Shown here: positions 43,606-53,438 of the stretch, one piece after another
Position numbering within the stretch: position 1 is the stretch's first letter
Layout of the letters: each line of letters starts with the position of its first letter
Source of the DNA: Rubellimicrobium sp.
GTDB lineage: Bacteria; Pseudomonadota; Alphaproteobacteria; Rhodobacterales; Rhodobacteraceae
Length of the DNA: 64,000 bases
Direction: 5' to 3'
Assembly (NCBI GenBank): GCA_020852925.1
Contig: JADYZU010000051.1
Span: 33,174-97,173 of the forward strand
Notes under the pieces: model-generated
Database searches by the model: none
Told to the model about the DNA's origin: nothing
The model's input: only the letters and a program-made list of their open reading frames with translations
Position numbers and translations under genes: made by a program

Positions 43606-45441
43606 ATGGACGACCAGAACAAGAATCTCATCCTCGCCACGGCGCTCAGTTTCGCCGTCATTCTGGTGTGGCTGTTCCTCTTTCCGCCCCAGACGCCCGA
43701 TCCCGCGACCGATCCAGCCGTCACCGCGCAATCCGCCGACACGGGCGACGCCGCGCAGACAGCCGCAGGCGATGCGGCGACCGCCGCCGCCGCCGCCCCG
43801 GATGCCGGCATCGCCGAGGCCACCGCGCCGCGCATCGACATCCGCACCCCGCTTCTTGCGGGCACGCTCTCGCTTCAGGGGGCGCGCCTCGATGACCTGT
43901 CGCTCACCGGCTACCAGGTCTCGATCGAGCCGGGGGCCGAGGATGTGCGCCTCTTCAGCCCGGTGGGCGAACCCTTTGCCTATTACGCCGTCCATGGCTG
44001 GAGCGGGGCGAACCTGCCCGCCGGCGCGCTGCCCGACGACAACACCGTCTGGACCCTGACCGAGGGCGAGACCCTCACCCCCGAAACGCCGGTCACGCTC
44101 ACCTTCGACGGCGGCGCCGGGCTGGTGTTCACGCGGGTGATCTCGGTCGACGACGACTACATGTTCACCATCACCGATTCGGTGGCGAACAGCGGCGCGC
44201 AGGCGGTGGCGATCCAGCCCTGGGGCCTGATCGCGCGCCACGGCCGGCCCGATACCCCCTCGATGTGGATCCTCCACGAGGGCGTGGTGCGCATGGCCGA
44301 CGGCATCCTCGATCTCATCGCCTACGGCAAGCTGCCCGATGCCGGCACCCCCGCCGCCGACGGCAGCCGCACCGATGACGAGGAGGTGACTGCAAACGGC
44401 TGGACCGGGTTCACCGACAAATACTGGATGGCGACGCTGGTGCCGACGCCCGGAACCGGGTTCCGTTCGTCGGTGCGGGTCCTGCCCGAGCGCGGCATCT
44501 TCCAGACCTTCGCCTGGATGCCCGAGACCACGATCGCCGCCGGCGCCTCGGTCACGCACGAGACCCGGCTCTTTGCCGGCGCCAAGGACTGGGAAATCAT
44601 CCGCCACTACCAGAACGACGAAGGCGTCGAGGGCTTCATCAACTCGATCGACTGGGGCTGGTTCTCGTTCATCACCAAGCCGATGTTCTGGCTTCTGCAC
44701 AACCTGCATGCGCTGATCGGCAACATGGGCTGGGCGATCATCGCGCTCACCTTCGTCATCAAGGCGCTGGTGCTGCCGCTTGCCTACAAGAGCTATGTCT
44801 CGATGGCGCGCATGAAGGAACTCCAGCCCGAGATGGAAAAGCTCAAGGAGCGCGCGGGCGAGGACAAGCAGGCGCTCCAGCAGGGCATGATGAAGCTCTA
44901 CAAGGACAACAAGGTGAACCCGGCCGCGGGCTGTCTGCCGGTGCTGATCCAGATCCCGATCTTCTTCTCGCTCTACAAGGTGATCGTCGTCACCATCGAA
45001 CTCTATCACGCGCCCTGGTTCGGCTATATCCGCGATCTGTCGGGGCCGGATCCGTCGTCGCTGTTCAACCTGTTCGGGCTGCTGCCCTGGGCCGCGCCGG
45101 CCTCGGGGTCGTTCCTGCACCTGATCTTCCTCGGCATCATGCCGCTGGTCCTGGGGGTGTCGATGTGGCTTCAGCAGAAGCTGAACCCGGCCCCGCCCGA
45201 CCCGACGCAGCGCATGATCTTTGCCTGGATGCCCTGGGTGTTCATGTTCATGATGGGCAGCTTCGCCTCGGGGCTGATCCTTTACTGGATCACCAACAAC
45301 CTGCTGTCCTTCTCGCAGCAATACCTGATCATGCGCAGCCATGGCGCGCGCCCGGACGTGTTCGGCAACATCCTGTCGGGGTTCCGCCGCAGCGGCAGCG
45401 GTGCGGCCGCCAATTCCGACAAGAAGCCCGGGGGCCGGTGA
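43606..45441 (+). CDS. yidC: Membrane protein insertase YidC
   Basis: 611 residues. One N-terminal helix ([18 protein letters not shown]), a low-complexity Ala/Thr linker, the large periplasmic beta-domain, then the conserved five-helix core: [20 protein letters not shown] with the hydrophilic-groove Arg in [35 protein letters not shown], and the closing [19 protein letters not shown]. It inserts and folds inner-membrane proteins alone or with SecYEG. ATG 43606 directly precedes the conserved MDDQNKNLI start. Confidence 0.97.
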   Translation: MDDQNKNLILATALSFAVILVWLFLFPPQTPDPATDPAVTAQSADTGDAAQTAAGDAATAAAAAPDAGIAEATAPRIDIRTPLLAGTLSLQGARLDDLSLTGYQVSIEPGAEDVRLFSPVGEPFAYYAVHGWSGANLPAGALPDDNTVWTLTEGETLTPETPVTLTFDGGAGLVFTRVISVDDDYMFTITDSVANSGAQAVAIQPWGLIARHGRPDTPSMWILHEGVVRMADGILDLIAYGKLPDAGTPAADGSRTDDEEVTANGWTGFTDKYWMATLVPTPGTGFRSSVRVLPERGIFQTFAWMPETTIAAGASVTHETRLFAGAKDWEIIRHYQNDEGVEGFINSIDWGWFSFITKPMFWLLHNLHALIGNMGWAIIALTFVIKALVLPLAYKSYVSMARMKELQPEMEKLKERAGEDKQALQQGMMKLYKDNKVNPAAGCLPVLIQIPIFFSLYKVIVVTIELYHAPWFGYIRDLSGPDPSSLFNLFGLLPWAAPASGSFLHLIFLGIMPLVLGVSMWLQQKLNPAPPDPTQRMIFAWMPWVFMFMMGSFASGLILYWITNNLLSFSQQYLIMRSHGARPDVFGNILSGFRRSGSGAAANSDKKPGGR

Positions 45442-45473
45442 TGCGCGACGCCCTTCAGGGGACAGGCCGATGA
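45441..45473 (+). other. Ten-codon mini-ORF bridging yidC and engB
   Basis: ATG at 45441 overlaps the yidC TGA by one base (TGATG); ten codons later its TGA (45471-45473) overlaps the engB ATG (ATGA). The encoded [10 protein letters not shown] has no recognisable homology. It could carry terminating ribosomes from yidC to engB, or be a coincidence of two overlaps. Confidence 0.3.
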
Positions 45474-46123
45474 CGACCCTGCCCTTTCCCCTCTCGCCCG
45501 AACCTGACCCCGACTTGCGCGAGGCCGGGCGCCGGCTGTTCGCGGGCGAGATCGGCTTTCTCAAGGGGGTGGTGGCCCTGGCCGGACTGCCGCCGGCGGA
45601 CCGGATCGAGGTCTGTTTCGCCGGCCGCTCGAACGTCGGAAAGTCGAGCCTGATCAACGCACTGGCAGGACGCAGGCAGCTTGCGCGCGCCTCGAACACC
45701 CCCGGACGCACGCAGGAGATCAACTATTTCACCGCGGGTGAGGGGCTTTATCTGGTCGATCTGCCCGGCTACGGCTTTGCCGAGGCGCCGAAGCCGGTGG
45801 TGGAGCGCTGGCAGAAACTGCTGCGCGCCTATCTGGCCGGGCGACAGACGCTGCGGCGCGCCTTTGTCCTCATCGACGCGCGCCACGGGGTCAAGGCGGT
45901 GGACGAGGAAATCCTTGCCCTGCTCGACAAGTCGGCCGTCACCTTCCAATGCGTGCTGACCAAGGTCGACAAGATCGGCAAGGCCGCGCTCGAGGGGACG
46001 CTGATGCAGGTGCGCGGCGCGCTGGCCCGCCACCCGGCCGCCTATCCCGAGATCGTGCTCACCTCGTCCGAGACCGGCGCCGGGATCGAGACGCTGCGCG
46101 CGATCATCGCCAGCCTTGCCTGA
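45470..46123 (+). CDS. engB: Ribosome biogenesis GTPase EngB (YihA)
   Basis: 217 residues. GTPase motifs: [15 protein letters not shown] (P-loop, residues 51-65), [24 protein letters not shown] and TKVDKIGK. The circularised Ras-like fold and length match EngB, needed for late 50S assembly and septation. Directly downstream of yidC, separated by a ten-codon mini-ORF. Confidence 0.95.
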   Translation: MTTLPFPLSPEPDPDLREAGRRLFAGEIGFLKGVVALAGLPPADRIEVCFAGRSNVGKSSLINALAGRRQLARASNTPGRTQEINYFTAGEGLYLVDLPGYGFAEAPKPVVERWQKLLRAYLAGRQTLRRAFVLIDARHGVKAVDEEILALLDKSAVTFQCVLTKVDKIGKAALEGTLMQVRGALARHPAAYPEIVLTSSETGAGIETLRAIIASLA

Positions 46124-46147
46124 GAGAGCCAGATGAAGGAGCGGACC

Positions 46148-47029
46148 ATGACCACGGACTGGACCCTCACCGCCCGCACCCTGTCCGAGGCCCTGCCCTA
46201 TCTTCAGCGCTACACCGGCGCGGTGGTGGTGGTGAAGTTCGGCGGCAATGCCATGGGCGACGATGCCGCCATGGCCGAATTCGCCCGCGACATCGTGCTG
46301 ATGCGGCAGGTGGGGGTGAACCCGGTCGTGGTCCATGGCGGTGGGCCCATGATCAACGAGATGCTGGGCAAACTCGGGATCAGGTCCGACTGGGTGCGCG
46401 GCAAGCGCGTCACCGACAAGGCCACGGTCGAGGTGGTCGAGATGATCCTTTCGGGCCTTGTGAACAAGCGCATCGTGCAGGCGATCATGGATGCGGGCGG
46501 GCGGGCCGTGGGGATTTCCGGCAAGGACGACGATCTCATGGTCTGTGAGGCCGACGACCCCGAACTGGGCTATGTCGGCCGCCCGGTCGAGATGAACGTG
46601 CAGGTGCTGCGCGATCTTTACGGCGCGGGCATCATCCCCGTGGTAGCCCCGGTCGCCACCGGCATGGCCGAGAACGAGACCTTCAACGTGAACGGCGACA
46701 CCGCCGCGGGCGCGATTGCCGGCGCGCTCCGGGCCGACCGTCTGCTGCTGCTGACCGATGTATCGGGGGTGAAGGACGCCGAAGGCCGGATCCTGACCCA
46801 GCTTTCGCCCGACGAGGTGAGCGCGCTCATCGCGGATGGCACGATCACGGGCGGCATGATCCCCAAGGTGGAAACCGCGCTGGCCGCCGTGAAGGAAGGC
46901 GTGCGCGCGGCAGTGATCCTCGACGGGCGGCTGCCCCATGCCTGCCTGCTTGAACTCTTCACCGAACACGGGGCCGGGTCGATCATCCGCTCGACCGAAC
47001 CGCGGGTCAGGCCGCGCGGGGGGCGGTGA
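46148..47029 (+). CDS. argB: Acetylglutamate kinase
   Basis: 293 residues. [12 protein letters not shown] and [14 protein letters not shown] bind the phosphates of ATP, with [14 protein letters not shown] and [17 protein letters not shown] further on. It phosphorylates N-acetylglutamate, the second step of arginine synthesis and the usual feedback point. AAGGAG six bases before ATG 46148 decides the start over the ATG at 46133. The stop overlaps the GTG of the next gene. Confidence 0.96.
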   Translation: MTTDWTLTARTLSEALPYLQRYTGAVVVVKFGGNAMGDDAAMAEFARDIVLMRQVGVNPVVVHGGGPMINEMLGKLGIRSDWVRGKRVTDKATVEVVEMILSGLVNKRIVQAIMDAGGRAVGISGKDDDLMVCEADDPELGYVGRPVEMNVQVLRDLYGAGIIPVVAPVATGMAENETFNVNGDTAAGAIAGALRADRLLLLTDVSGVKDAEGRILTQLSPDEVSALIADGTITGGMIPKVETALAAVKEGVRAAVILDGRLPHACLLELFTEHGAGSIIRSTEPRVRPRGGR

Positions 47030-47670
47030 GCACGGCCGCCATCGCCGCGGCGGCCCGCGCGGCGGGGCTGTCCGTCGCGGGCACCTGCGCCACCCAGCCC
47101 GAAGACGGGCTTGCGGCCGGCGCGCGCGGCGTGGTGCTGCTGTCGCCGGACGAACCCGCCTTCTGGGACATCCTCACCGCCAGCCCCGAATGGCAGGACG
47201 GTGCGCCCGATCCGGTTGACCGCTGGTCGCGCCGGGTGATCGGCGCCATGGCCGCGACGCTGGGCCTCGAGGCCGCCTTTCCCTTTGGAGGGCCGCCGTG
47301 GATGCCCTTCACCCGCTGGGCGCTGCGGTCGGGACGCTGCCACACCGCGCCGGTGGGGCTGCTGGTGCATGACGAAGCCGGCCTGTTCGTGTCGTTCCGG
47401 GGCGCGCTTCTGTTGCCGGAGAGGCCCGCGCCGGAGCCGCGCCCCTCGCCCTGCGACAGTTGCGCCGGGCGCCCCTGCCTGTCGGCCTGTCCCGTGGGCG
47501 CGCTGGGGTCGCGGGGCTATGACGTGCCCGCCTGCCACGCGCATCTCGATACGCTCGCTCTGGATGAAGGATGCCGCACGGGCTGTCTTGTGCGGCGGGC
47601 CTGCCCCGTGGGACAAGGAAGGCGGCAGGCCGCGCAATCGGCCCATCACATGAGGTATTTTCACCGATGA
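47026..47670 (+). CDS. Ferredoxin-like cysteine-cluster protein
   Basis: 214 residues from a GTG start (GTGA overlap with argB). The C-terminal half carries two cysteine groups, [18 protein letters not shown] and [14 protein letters not shown], the pattern of an 8-Fe ferredoxin-like domain related to the QueG C-terminus. The N-terminal part has no cobalamin-binding motif that I recognise, so it is probably not epoxyqueuosine reductase. Role unknown; an electron-transfer function is inferred from the clusters. Stop overlaps the SixA gene. Confidence 0.75.
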   Translation: MSTAAIAAAARAAGLSVAGTCATQPEDGLAAGARGVVLLSPDEPAFWDILTASPEWQDGAPDPVDRWSRRVIGAMAATLGLEAAFPFGGPPWMPFTRWALRSGRCHTAPVGLLVHDEAGLFVSFRGALLLPERPAPEPRPSPCDSCAGRPCLSACPVGALGSRGYDVPACHAHLDTLALDEGCRTGCLVRRACPVGQGRRQAAQSAHHMRYFHR

Positions 47671-48170
47671 CCCTGCGGTTGATCCTGACGCGCCACGCCA
47701 AGTCCGACTGGTCCGCCCCCGGGCAGGAGGATGCCGAACGCCCGCTCAACGCCCATGGCCGGGACGAGGCCGGGCAGATCGGCCGCTGGCTGTCCTCGCG
47801 CGGGTATCGGCCGGATCTGGTGCTGAGTTCCCCCGCGCAGCGCACGGTCGAGACGATGGAGCATCTGCTGGCCGCGCTCGGGGCGGAACCGGCCACCCGG
47901 ATCGAGCCCGCGCTTTACGCGGCGGGGATGCCCGCGCTCATGGCCACATTGCGGGCGGTCGAGGGGCAGACGGTGCTGGTGATCGGCCACAATCCGGGCA
48001 TCGCCGATCTGGCGGCGGCCCTGGTGCACGACCGGCCCTTCAACCCGCGTTTCGCCGATTTTCCGACCGGCGCCACTGCGGTGATCGACCTTGCGCTGCC
48101 GGGCTGGGACGGGATCGCGCCCGGCCTTGGGGCGCTGCGCGATTTCGTCACCCCCGACGACCTGTCCTGA
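47667..48170 (+). CDS. SixA-type histidine phosphatase
   Basis: 167 residues. The catalytic RHG-type motif is LTRHAKSDWS, with SSPAQRTVETME and the second His in VIGHNPGIADLAAAL. Length and RHA form match the SixA family, which dephosphorylates phosphohistidine in HPt domains. Substrate in this organism is unknown; it may act on small molecules instead. Overlaps the ferredoxin-like gene by 4 bases. Confidence 0.87.
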   Translation: MTLRLILTRHAKSDWSAPGQEDAERPLNAHGRDEAGQIGRWLSSRGYRPDLVLSSPAQRTVETMEHLLAALGAEPATRIEPALYAAGMPALMATLRAVEGQTVLVIGHNPGIADLAAALVHDRPFNPRFADFPTGATAVIDLALPGWDGIAPGLGALRDFVTPDDLS

Positions 48171-48204
48171 GGGCCGGCGCCGCCGCCCCTGGCCCCTGGC
48201 CCGG

Positions 48205-49260
48205 TCAGCGGAACGGCGGCGCGTATTGCAGCCCGCCCCGGGTCCAGAGCGCATTCAGCCCGCGCGCCAGCCCGATCGGGGTATTCTCGCCGATGTTGCG
48301 CTCGAAGATCTCGCCGTAGTTGCCCCCTGCGGCGAGGGCATTCACCGCCCAGTCCTGCGCAAGGCCCAGCAGGGTGCCGATGTCGCCCTCGGTCCCGAGC
48401 AGGCGGTTCACCTCGGGATTGGTCGAGGCGGTGGCCGCCATCTCGCGGACATTGGCCGAGGTGATGCCCAGTTCCTCGCCCGCGAGCAGCGCCATGTAGG
48501 TCCAGCGCACGACATTGGCCCAGCGGTCGTCGCCTTCGCGCACCACCGGCCCCGAAGGCACGCGCGAGGCCGGATCGGTCACGATCACATGCGCCAGCGG
48601 CAGTTCGAACGTGGCGCGCACCGCATGGAGTTCGGCCGCGGGCCGGGCATAGGCGTCGCATTCGTCGGCCAGATAGAGGGTGCGCGCTTCGGCATCGGTC
48701 TGGGCCGACAGCGGCTGATAGGTGATGGCGGCGGCGCGGAAGTAATCGTCAAGCGCCGCGGCCGTGGTCAGGTCGCCGAGCACGCAGATGGTCGCCTGCC
48801 CCAGTTCCTTGGGCGAGGAGACGCCAAGTTCGACCGGCAGCAGAAAGCCGAGTTGGTCGTAATAGCTGGTGGCGACCAGATCGACATCGCGCACCACGTC
48901 CGGCCCGATCGACCAGGCCCCGCCCCGGGCCACGACATCGGCCGCGCCCTGCACCAGATCGGCGTAGCGGTCATTCACCGGCAAGGGCAGGAAATCCACC
49001 AGCGCCGGATCCCCCAGCACCGCCGCCGAAAGCGCCCGGCAGAATTCGACCTCGAACCCGGACCAGACCCCGTTGGCATCGACGGTGGCAAACCCGGCCA
49101 GCCCCGCATTCACCCCGCAGGCCAGCCGCCCCTCGGCCTGCACCTGCGCCAGGGTGCCGCCCTCGCCCTCGGCGGCGGGGCTGGCCGTGCCAAGGCCCGC
49201 GACCATCGCCGCCGCCAGCGTCATCGGGGATCGGCCTGTGGCCTTGCGCATCCGTCTCAC
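48205..49260 (-). CDS. Amino-acid ABC transporter substrate-binding protein (AapJ-like)
   Basis: 351 residues. A signal peptide (MTLAAAMVAGLGTASPAAA-like) precedes LAQVQAEGRLACGVNAGLAGF, the start of the general L-amino-acid binding protein family, with FEVEFCRALSAAVLGD and DVVARGGAWSIGPD further on. It binds amino acids in the periplasm for an ABC importer. Permease and ATPase genes (aapQMP) are not next to it, so in this window it is an orphan receptor, perhaps a paralogue using a distant transporter. Confidence 0.86.
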   Translation of the reverse strand: MRRMRKATGRSPMTLAAAMVAGLGTASPAAEGEGGTLAQVQAEGRLACGVNAGLAGFATVDANGVWSGFEVEFCRALSAAVLGDPALVDFLPLPVNDRYADLVQGAADVVARGGAWSIGPDVVRDVDLVATSYYDQLGFLLPVELGVSSPKELGQATICVLGDLTTAAALDDYFRAAAITYQPLSAQTDAEARTLYLADECDAYARPAAELHAVRATFELPLAHVIVTDPASRVPSGPVVREGDDRWANVVRWTYMALLAGEELGITSANVREMAATASTNPEVNRLLGTEGDIGTLLGLAQDWAVNALAAGGNYGEIFERNIGENTPIGLARGLNALWTRGGLQYAPPFR

Positions 49261-49305
49261 TCCCGTCCTCGTTGCGCCCTCCGGGGGGCCGGAGCGGCCG
49301 CCCGG

Positions 49306-50010
49306 TCATACAAGCGCATGAAACCGTGCTGCAAACAGAAAATCCCGCCGCCGCGCCGCAGTCTGCGCCGCGGCCTCGTCATCGGCGCCCCACTGCTCGA
49401 TCTGCCAGTCCTCGTCGATGCGCGACAGATCCCAGGCCGTCTCGGGGTCGCGCACGTCATGGACGACGGCCAGCGCGATCACCAGCGACCCCGACAGCGC
49501 CACCAGTTCGTGAAGGGCGGCAAGGCGGAAGTCGTCCATTCCCGCCACTTCGGCGGCGAGGGCCGCCAGCGCGGCCGGCTCCTGCGCGATCGGCATGATC
49601 CCCGACCCCGCCACCAGCCGCGCCCCGAGTGCCGCCCCCGCCCAGTCGAGCAGCGGATCCCAGGCCTGCGCCTGCCGGGCCACCAGTGCCCCTGGCGCCT
49701 CGGCGCGGTGGCAGATCAGATCGGCCCCGCCATAGGCGGCGATCACCCCGACCACATCGGCGCGCACCGGGCGCACCTTCTCGAGCGCGGAATTGGCCAG
49801 GCGCGTGGCGGGCATGGTCGCCGGGCGCACCTCGCCCTCCTGCGCCGCCCATTCCGCCGCGACCAGATCGGCCAGCGCGCGCGTGGGCAGGATCAGCGGC
49901 CGCCGGTTCGGCGTGCGCACCGCGCGCCCGTCAAGGAACACGCCCTGCCCGCCCTCCACGGGTGCAACCGTGACCGCGCTCCAGAAGACCCGCGCCTTCC
50001 ACTCAGCCAT
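49306..50010 (-). CDS. ATP12-family F1 ATPase assembly chaperone
   Basis: 234 residues. VDGRAVRTP-like sequence near residue 27 (FLDGRAVRTPNRRPLILP), LADLVAAEWAAQ, TRLANSALEKV and LICHRAEAPGALVARQ are the ATP12 pattern. ATP12 chaperones the alpha subunit of F1 during assembly in mitochondria and alphaproteobacteria. It is far from the F0 operon at 23-26 kb. Overlaps the HAD gene by 8 bases. Confidence 0.88.
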   Translation of the reverse strand: MAEWKARVFWSAVTVAPVEGGQGVFLDGRAVRTPNRRPLILPTRALADLVAAEWAAQEGEVRPATMPATRLANSALEKVRPVRADVVGVIAAYGGADLICHRAEAPGALVARQAQAWDPLLDWAGAALGARLVAGSGIMPIAQEPAALAALAAEVAGMDDFRLAALHELVALSGSLVIALAVVHDVRDPETAWDLSRIDEDWQIEQWGADDEAAAQTAARRRDFLFAARFHALV

Positions 50011-50680
50011 GGCGCCCCCCCGTGGTCAGCCGCGCGAGCAGCCCGGCCAGGTCGCCGGTCTCCTGCGCCACCGCATCCGCGCCCAGCCCTTCGACCGGGT
50101 GATACCCCCAGGCAACTCCCAGCGCCCGCACCCCGGCGGCGCGCGCCATGTCGATGTCGAAACTGGTGTCCCCCACCATCACCGTCGTGGCGGGCGCGGC
50201 CCCGGTCTCGGCCAGCGCGGCCAGCACCATGGCCGGATGCGGCTTGGACGGGTGGTCGTCCGACACCTGCACGCTGTGGAACATCCCGCTCAGCCCATGC
50301 CCGGCCAGGATCGGCCCGAGGCTGGCGCGCGACTTGCCGGTGGCGATGGCAAGGCGCATGTCGCTCTCGGCCGCCAACCCCTCGAGCACCGCGCGGATGC
50401 CGGGGAACAGCGGCGCGCCGGCCACGCCGATTTCCTCGCGCCGGGAGTGGAAATGCGCCTTGTAGCCCCGGGTCAGCCGCGCCACCCGCGCCTCGCCCAG
50501 GCCGGGATGCAGCCGGTCGATCGCCACCTCGAGCGTCAGCCCGATGATCGCCCGCACCGCCTCGGGGCCGGGCGCGGCCAGATCCTCGTCCGCGAAGGCC
50601 AGCGCCATCACCGCCGCGATATCCCCGGCGCTGTCGATCAGCGTGCCGTCCACATCCCAGATGACAAGGCGCGGGCTCAT
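50003..50680 (-). CDS. HAD-family phosphatase (Gph-like)
   Basis: 225 residues. The HAD motif I is VIWDVDGTLIDS, motif II IATGKSR, and motif III/IV VSDDHPSKPHP with VMVGDTSFDIDMARAAG. Similar to phosphoglycolate phosphatase, though the natural substrate is unproven. Overlaps both neighbours. Confidence 0.87.
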   Translation of the reverse strand: MSPRLVIWDVDGTLIDSAGDIAAVMALAFADEDLAAPGPEAVRAIIGLTLEVAIDRLHPGLGEARVARLTRGYKAHFHSRREEIGVAGAPLFPGIRAVLEGLAAESDMRLAIATGKSRASLGPILAGHGLSGMFHSVQVSDDHPSKPHPAMVLAALAETGAAPATTVMVGDTSFDIDMARAAGVRALGVAWGYHPVEGLGADAVAQETGDLAGLLARLTTGGRHG

Positions 50681-51735
50681 CCGCGGCCCTCGTCCCGGTC
50701 GAGGGTAAAGGGATCGACCACCGCATAATCCGCGTCCCAGCCGACATACTCCCAGGTCTCGCGCATGTGCGGCGGCAGCGGCGCCACGACCGAGATCACC
50801 TTCTTCGTCACCGGATGCTCGAACACCACGGCGCGCGCATGCAGGTGCAACTGCCGCGCGATCCCGCCGCCGACACCCGCCCCCCAGCCGTCGCCGGCAT
50901 TCTCCTGCGCCGAACCGCCGTATTTCGTATCGCCCAGGATCGGATTGCCCAGTTCCGCCAGATGCGCGCGCAACTGATGCGTGCGCCCGGTGATCGGCGA
51001 CAGGCCGACCCAGCTTGCCCGCCCGGCCAGCCAGGCCATGGTGACGTAATGGGTCAGCGCCCGCTGCGCGCCGGGGGTGGAATCGACCTCGGCCGGGTGG
51101 ATGCAGCGCATCTTCTCGTCATGGCGGCCCGAGGGCACCTTCAGCAGGCCATAGCGGATCGCCCCGGCCTTGGGATCGGGCACGCCGGCCACCGCGGCCC
51201 AGTAGATCTTCTTCACGTTGCGATGGCGCAGCGCCTCGGACAGGCCGCGCGCCACCCGCGCACTGCGCGCCAGCAGCAGCACCCCCGACGTATCCTTGTC
51301 GAGGCGGTGCACAAGGCGCGGCTTCTCGTCCCGGTCGAACATGAGCGCGGCCGACAGGCCGTCGACATGCCGCTCTCCCTGCCCGGACCCACCCTGCGAG
51401 GGCAGGCCGGCCGGTTTGTTGATGGCGATGATGTGGTCGTCCATCCAGATCACCGCATCGCGCATCATCTGCGCATCGCGCGCCAAGGGCGTTGCCCGCT
51501 GCGGCGCCGGCGCGGGCATGGCCGCCGCCTCGCCCAGCGGGGGCAGCCGCACCTTCTGCCCGTCCCCGATCCGGGTCGAGGCCTGCGCCCGCCCGCCATC
51601 GACACGCAATTCGCCCTTGCGGCACATCTTCTCGATCGCGCCCTGCGTCAGATGCGGAAACCGCCGGCGCAGCCAGCGGTCCAGCCGCTGCTCGCCCTCG
51701 CCCGCCTCGACCGTGAGGATCCGCACCCCGCTCAT
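50677..51735 (-). CDS. RluA-family 23S rRNA pseudouridine synthase (RluC/D-like)
   Basis: About 352 residues. An S4 RNA-binding domain at the front (QRLDRWLRRRFPHLTQGAIEKM) and the catalytic Asp in RLVHRLDKDTSGVLLLARS. ALTHYVTMAWL and PITGRTHQLRAHLA complete the family pattern. GGAAGG eight bases before ATG 51735 supports this start over 51741. The order with rarA and crcB is typical of Rhodobacterales. Target uridines probably in 23S rRNA. Confidence 0.9.
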   Translation of the reverse strand: MSGVRILTVEAGEGEQRLDRWLRRRFPHLTQGAIEKMCRKGELRVDGGRAQASTRIGDGQKVRLPPLGEAAAMPAPAPQRATPLARDAQMMRDAVIWMDDHIIAINKPAGLPSQGGSGQGERHVDGLSAALMFDRDEKPRLVHRLDKDTSGVLLLARSARVARGLSEALRHRNVKKIYWAAVAGVPDPKAGAIRYGLLKVPSGRHDEKMRCIHPAEVDSTPGAQRALTHYVTMAWLAGRASWVGLSPITGRTHQLRAHLAELGNPILGDTKYGGSAQENAGDGWGAGVGGGIARQLHLHARAVVFEHPVTKKVISVVAPLPPHMRETWEYVGWDADYAVVDPFTLDRDEGRG

Positions 51736-52076
51736 GACCATCCCCTTCCGGCAGCGACGCCCAACCAGACCGCGACCAGTGGCAGGCCCACCGACAGCGC
51801 CCCATGGGCAAGAACGGCACCGATACGCCCGCTTTCCGCCATGCGCAACAGATCAAGCGAGAAGGCCGAAAAGGTGGTGAACCCGCCCAGCACCCCCCCC
51901 ATCAGGAACGGATGCCAGCGCGCCCCCACGGCGGCCCAGACCACGCCGATGGCAAACGATCCGACGACATTCACCGCCAGCGTGGCAAGGGGAAAGGACA
52001 GGACCAGCCCGGTCCCCCAGCGCATCCCCGCCCCAAGCGCGCCCCCCGCCAGCACGGCCAGCAGATCGCGGATCAT
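51732..52076 (-). CDS. crcB: Fluoride channel CrcB/Fluc
   Basis: 114 residues, four helices. Start GGALGAGMRWGTG with the conserved Gly and Arg, then TLAVNVVGSFAIG (the conserved Asn) and GGVLGGFTTFSAFSLD, the Phe-Thr-Ser signature lining the pore. It exports fluoride as a dual-topology dimer. No fluoride riboswitch (crcB motif) is visible, as the gene overlaps rarA by 4 bases. Confidence 0.95.
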   Translation of the reverse strand: MIRDLLAVLAGGALGAGMRWGTGLVLSFPLATLAVNVVGSFAIGVVWAAVGARWHPFLMGGVLGGFTTFSAFSLDLLRMAESGRIGAVLAHGALSVGLPLVAVWLGVAAGRGWS

Positions 52077-53395
52077 CCGCCCCCCTGCCGCCTGGCGCGC
52101 AACTGGGCAAAGAACTCCACCCGCTTCCTCATCTCGCGCTCGAACCCGCGATCGACCGGCAGGTAATAGATGCCGCGCTTCATCCCGTCGGGGAAATAGT
52201 GCTGCCCCGAAAAGCCGTCCTCCTGGTCATGGTCATAGGCATAGCCCGCGCCGTAACCCTGCTCCTTCATGAGGCGGGTGGGCGCGTTCAGGATGATCCT
52301 GGGCGGCGGCTCCGACCCGGTGCGCCGCGCCGCCGCACGCGCCTCGCCCCAGGCGCGATAGGCGGCATTCGATTTCGGCGCCAGCGCCAGATAGACCACC
52401 GCATTGGCCAGCGCCAGTTCCCCCTCCGGGCTTCCCAGCCGTTCGTAGCACTGCCACGCCTCAAGGCAGATGCCCTGCGCCTGCGGATCGGCCAGGCCGA
52501 TGTCCTCGACCGCCATCCGCGTGATCCGCCGCGCCAGATAGCGCGGATCCTCGCCCCCCTCGATCATCCGCGCCAGCCAGTAAAGCGCCGCGTCCGGGTC
52601 CGATCCCCGCACCGATTTGTGCAAGGCCGAGATCAGGTTGTAATGCTCGTCCCCCGACTTGTCGTATTTCGCCGCCCGCCGCATCAGCCGCGCCGACAGC
52701 GCCTCGACCCCCAGCCGCCCCTCGACCTTCCAGGCCAGCACCTGCTCGATCAGGTTCAGAAGCGCGCGCCCGTCGCCGTCCGCCATGGTCAGAAGCGCCA
52801 CACGCGCCCCTGCCTCCAGCGGCAGCGCCCGCCCCACCACGCCCTCGGCCCGCTGCGCCAGAAGCTCGAGGTCGGACAGGCCCAGCCGGTTCAGCACCAC
52901 CACCTGCGCCCGGCTCAGAAGCGCCGCGTTCAGTTCAAAGGACGGATTCTCGGTGGTGGCACCGACAAGGACGATGGTCCCGTCCTCCATATGCGGCAGG
53001 AACCCGTCCTGCTGCGCGCGGTTGAAGCGGTGGATCTCGTCCACGAAGAGCAGCGTCCCGCGCCCCTGCCCGCGCCGCAACCGCGCCGCCTCGAACACGC
53101 GGCGCAGGTCTTGCACCCCGGTGAAGATCGCGCTCACCTGCTCGAAATGCAGGTCGGTCTCGGCCGCCAGAAGCCGCGCGATCGTGGTCTTGCCCACGCC
53201 CGGCGGCCCCCACAGGATCAGCGACGACAGCGACCCCGCCGCGAGCATCGCCCCCACCGGCCCTTCGGGGCCCAGCACATGCCCCTGCCCCACCACCTCG
53301 CCCAGATGGCCCGGCCGCAGCCGGTCGGCCAGCGGCCGCCCGGCGGCTTCGGTCCCGGCACGGCCGCCGGAGGCATGGGCAAACAGATCGGTCAT
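52073..53395 (-). CDS. rarA: Replication-associated recombination protein RarA
   Basis: 440 residues. AAA+ ATPase with Walker A GPPGVGKTTIARLLA and Walker B LLFVDEIHRFNR, sensor 1 VGATTENPSFELN, and the C-terminal tetramerisation part FLAMARMIEGGED-like sequence (LYWLARMIEGGEDPRYLARR). It acts at stalled forks, interacting with SSB. A copy of the dispersed element lies 44 bases upstream, in the same orientation. Confidence 0.95.
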   Translation of the reverse strand: MTDLFAHASGGRAGTEAAGRPLADRLRPGHLGEVVGQGHVLGPEGPVGAMLAAGSLSSLILWGPPGVGKTTIARLLAAETDLHFEQVSAIFTGVQDLRRVFEAARLRRGQGRGTLLFVDEIHRFNRAQQDGFLPHMEDGTIVLVGATTENPSFELNAALLSRAQVVVLNRLGLSDLELLAQRAEGVVGRALPLEAGARVALLTMADGDGRALLNLIEQVLAWKVEGRLGVEALSARLMRRAAKYDKSGDEHYNLISALHKSVRGSDPDAALYWLARMIEGGEDPRYLARRITRMAVEDIGLADPQAQGICLEAWQCYERLGSPEGELALANAVVYLALAPKSNAAYRAWGEARAAARRTGSEPPPRIILNAPTRLMKEQGYGAGYAYDHDQEDGFSGQHYFPDGMKRGIYYLPVDRGFEREMRKRVEFFAQLRARRQGGG

Positions 53396-53438
53396 GCCCC
53401 CAGTCTAGCCGCCGCCGGCCCCGAAGAAAACGCCCGCC

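Noticed and set aside
41941..45723. Minus-strand open frame of 1,260 codons across the EAL and yidC genes
   Set aside because: Antisense shadow; low-complexity Arg/Pro/Gln composition, no motifs, while both plus-strand genes are complete.
52077..52140. Fluoride riboswitch for crcB
   Set aside because: crcB overlaps the rarA coding sequence by 4 bases, leaving no room for a leader, and no matching motif was seen.
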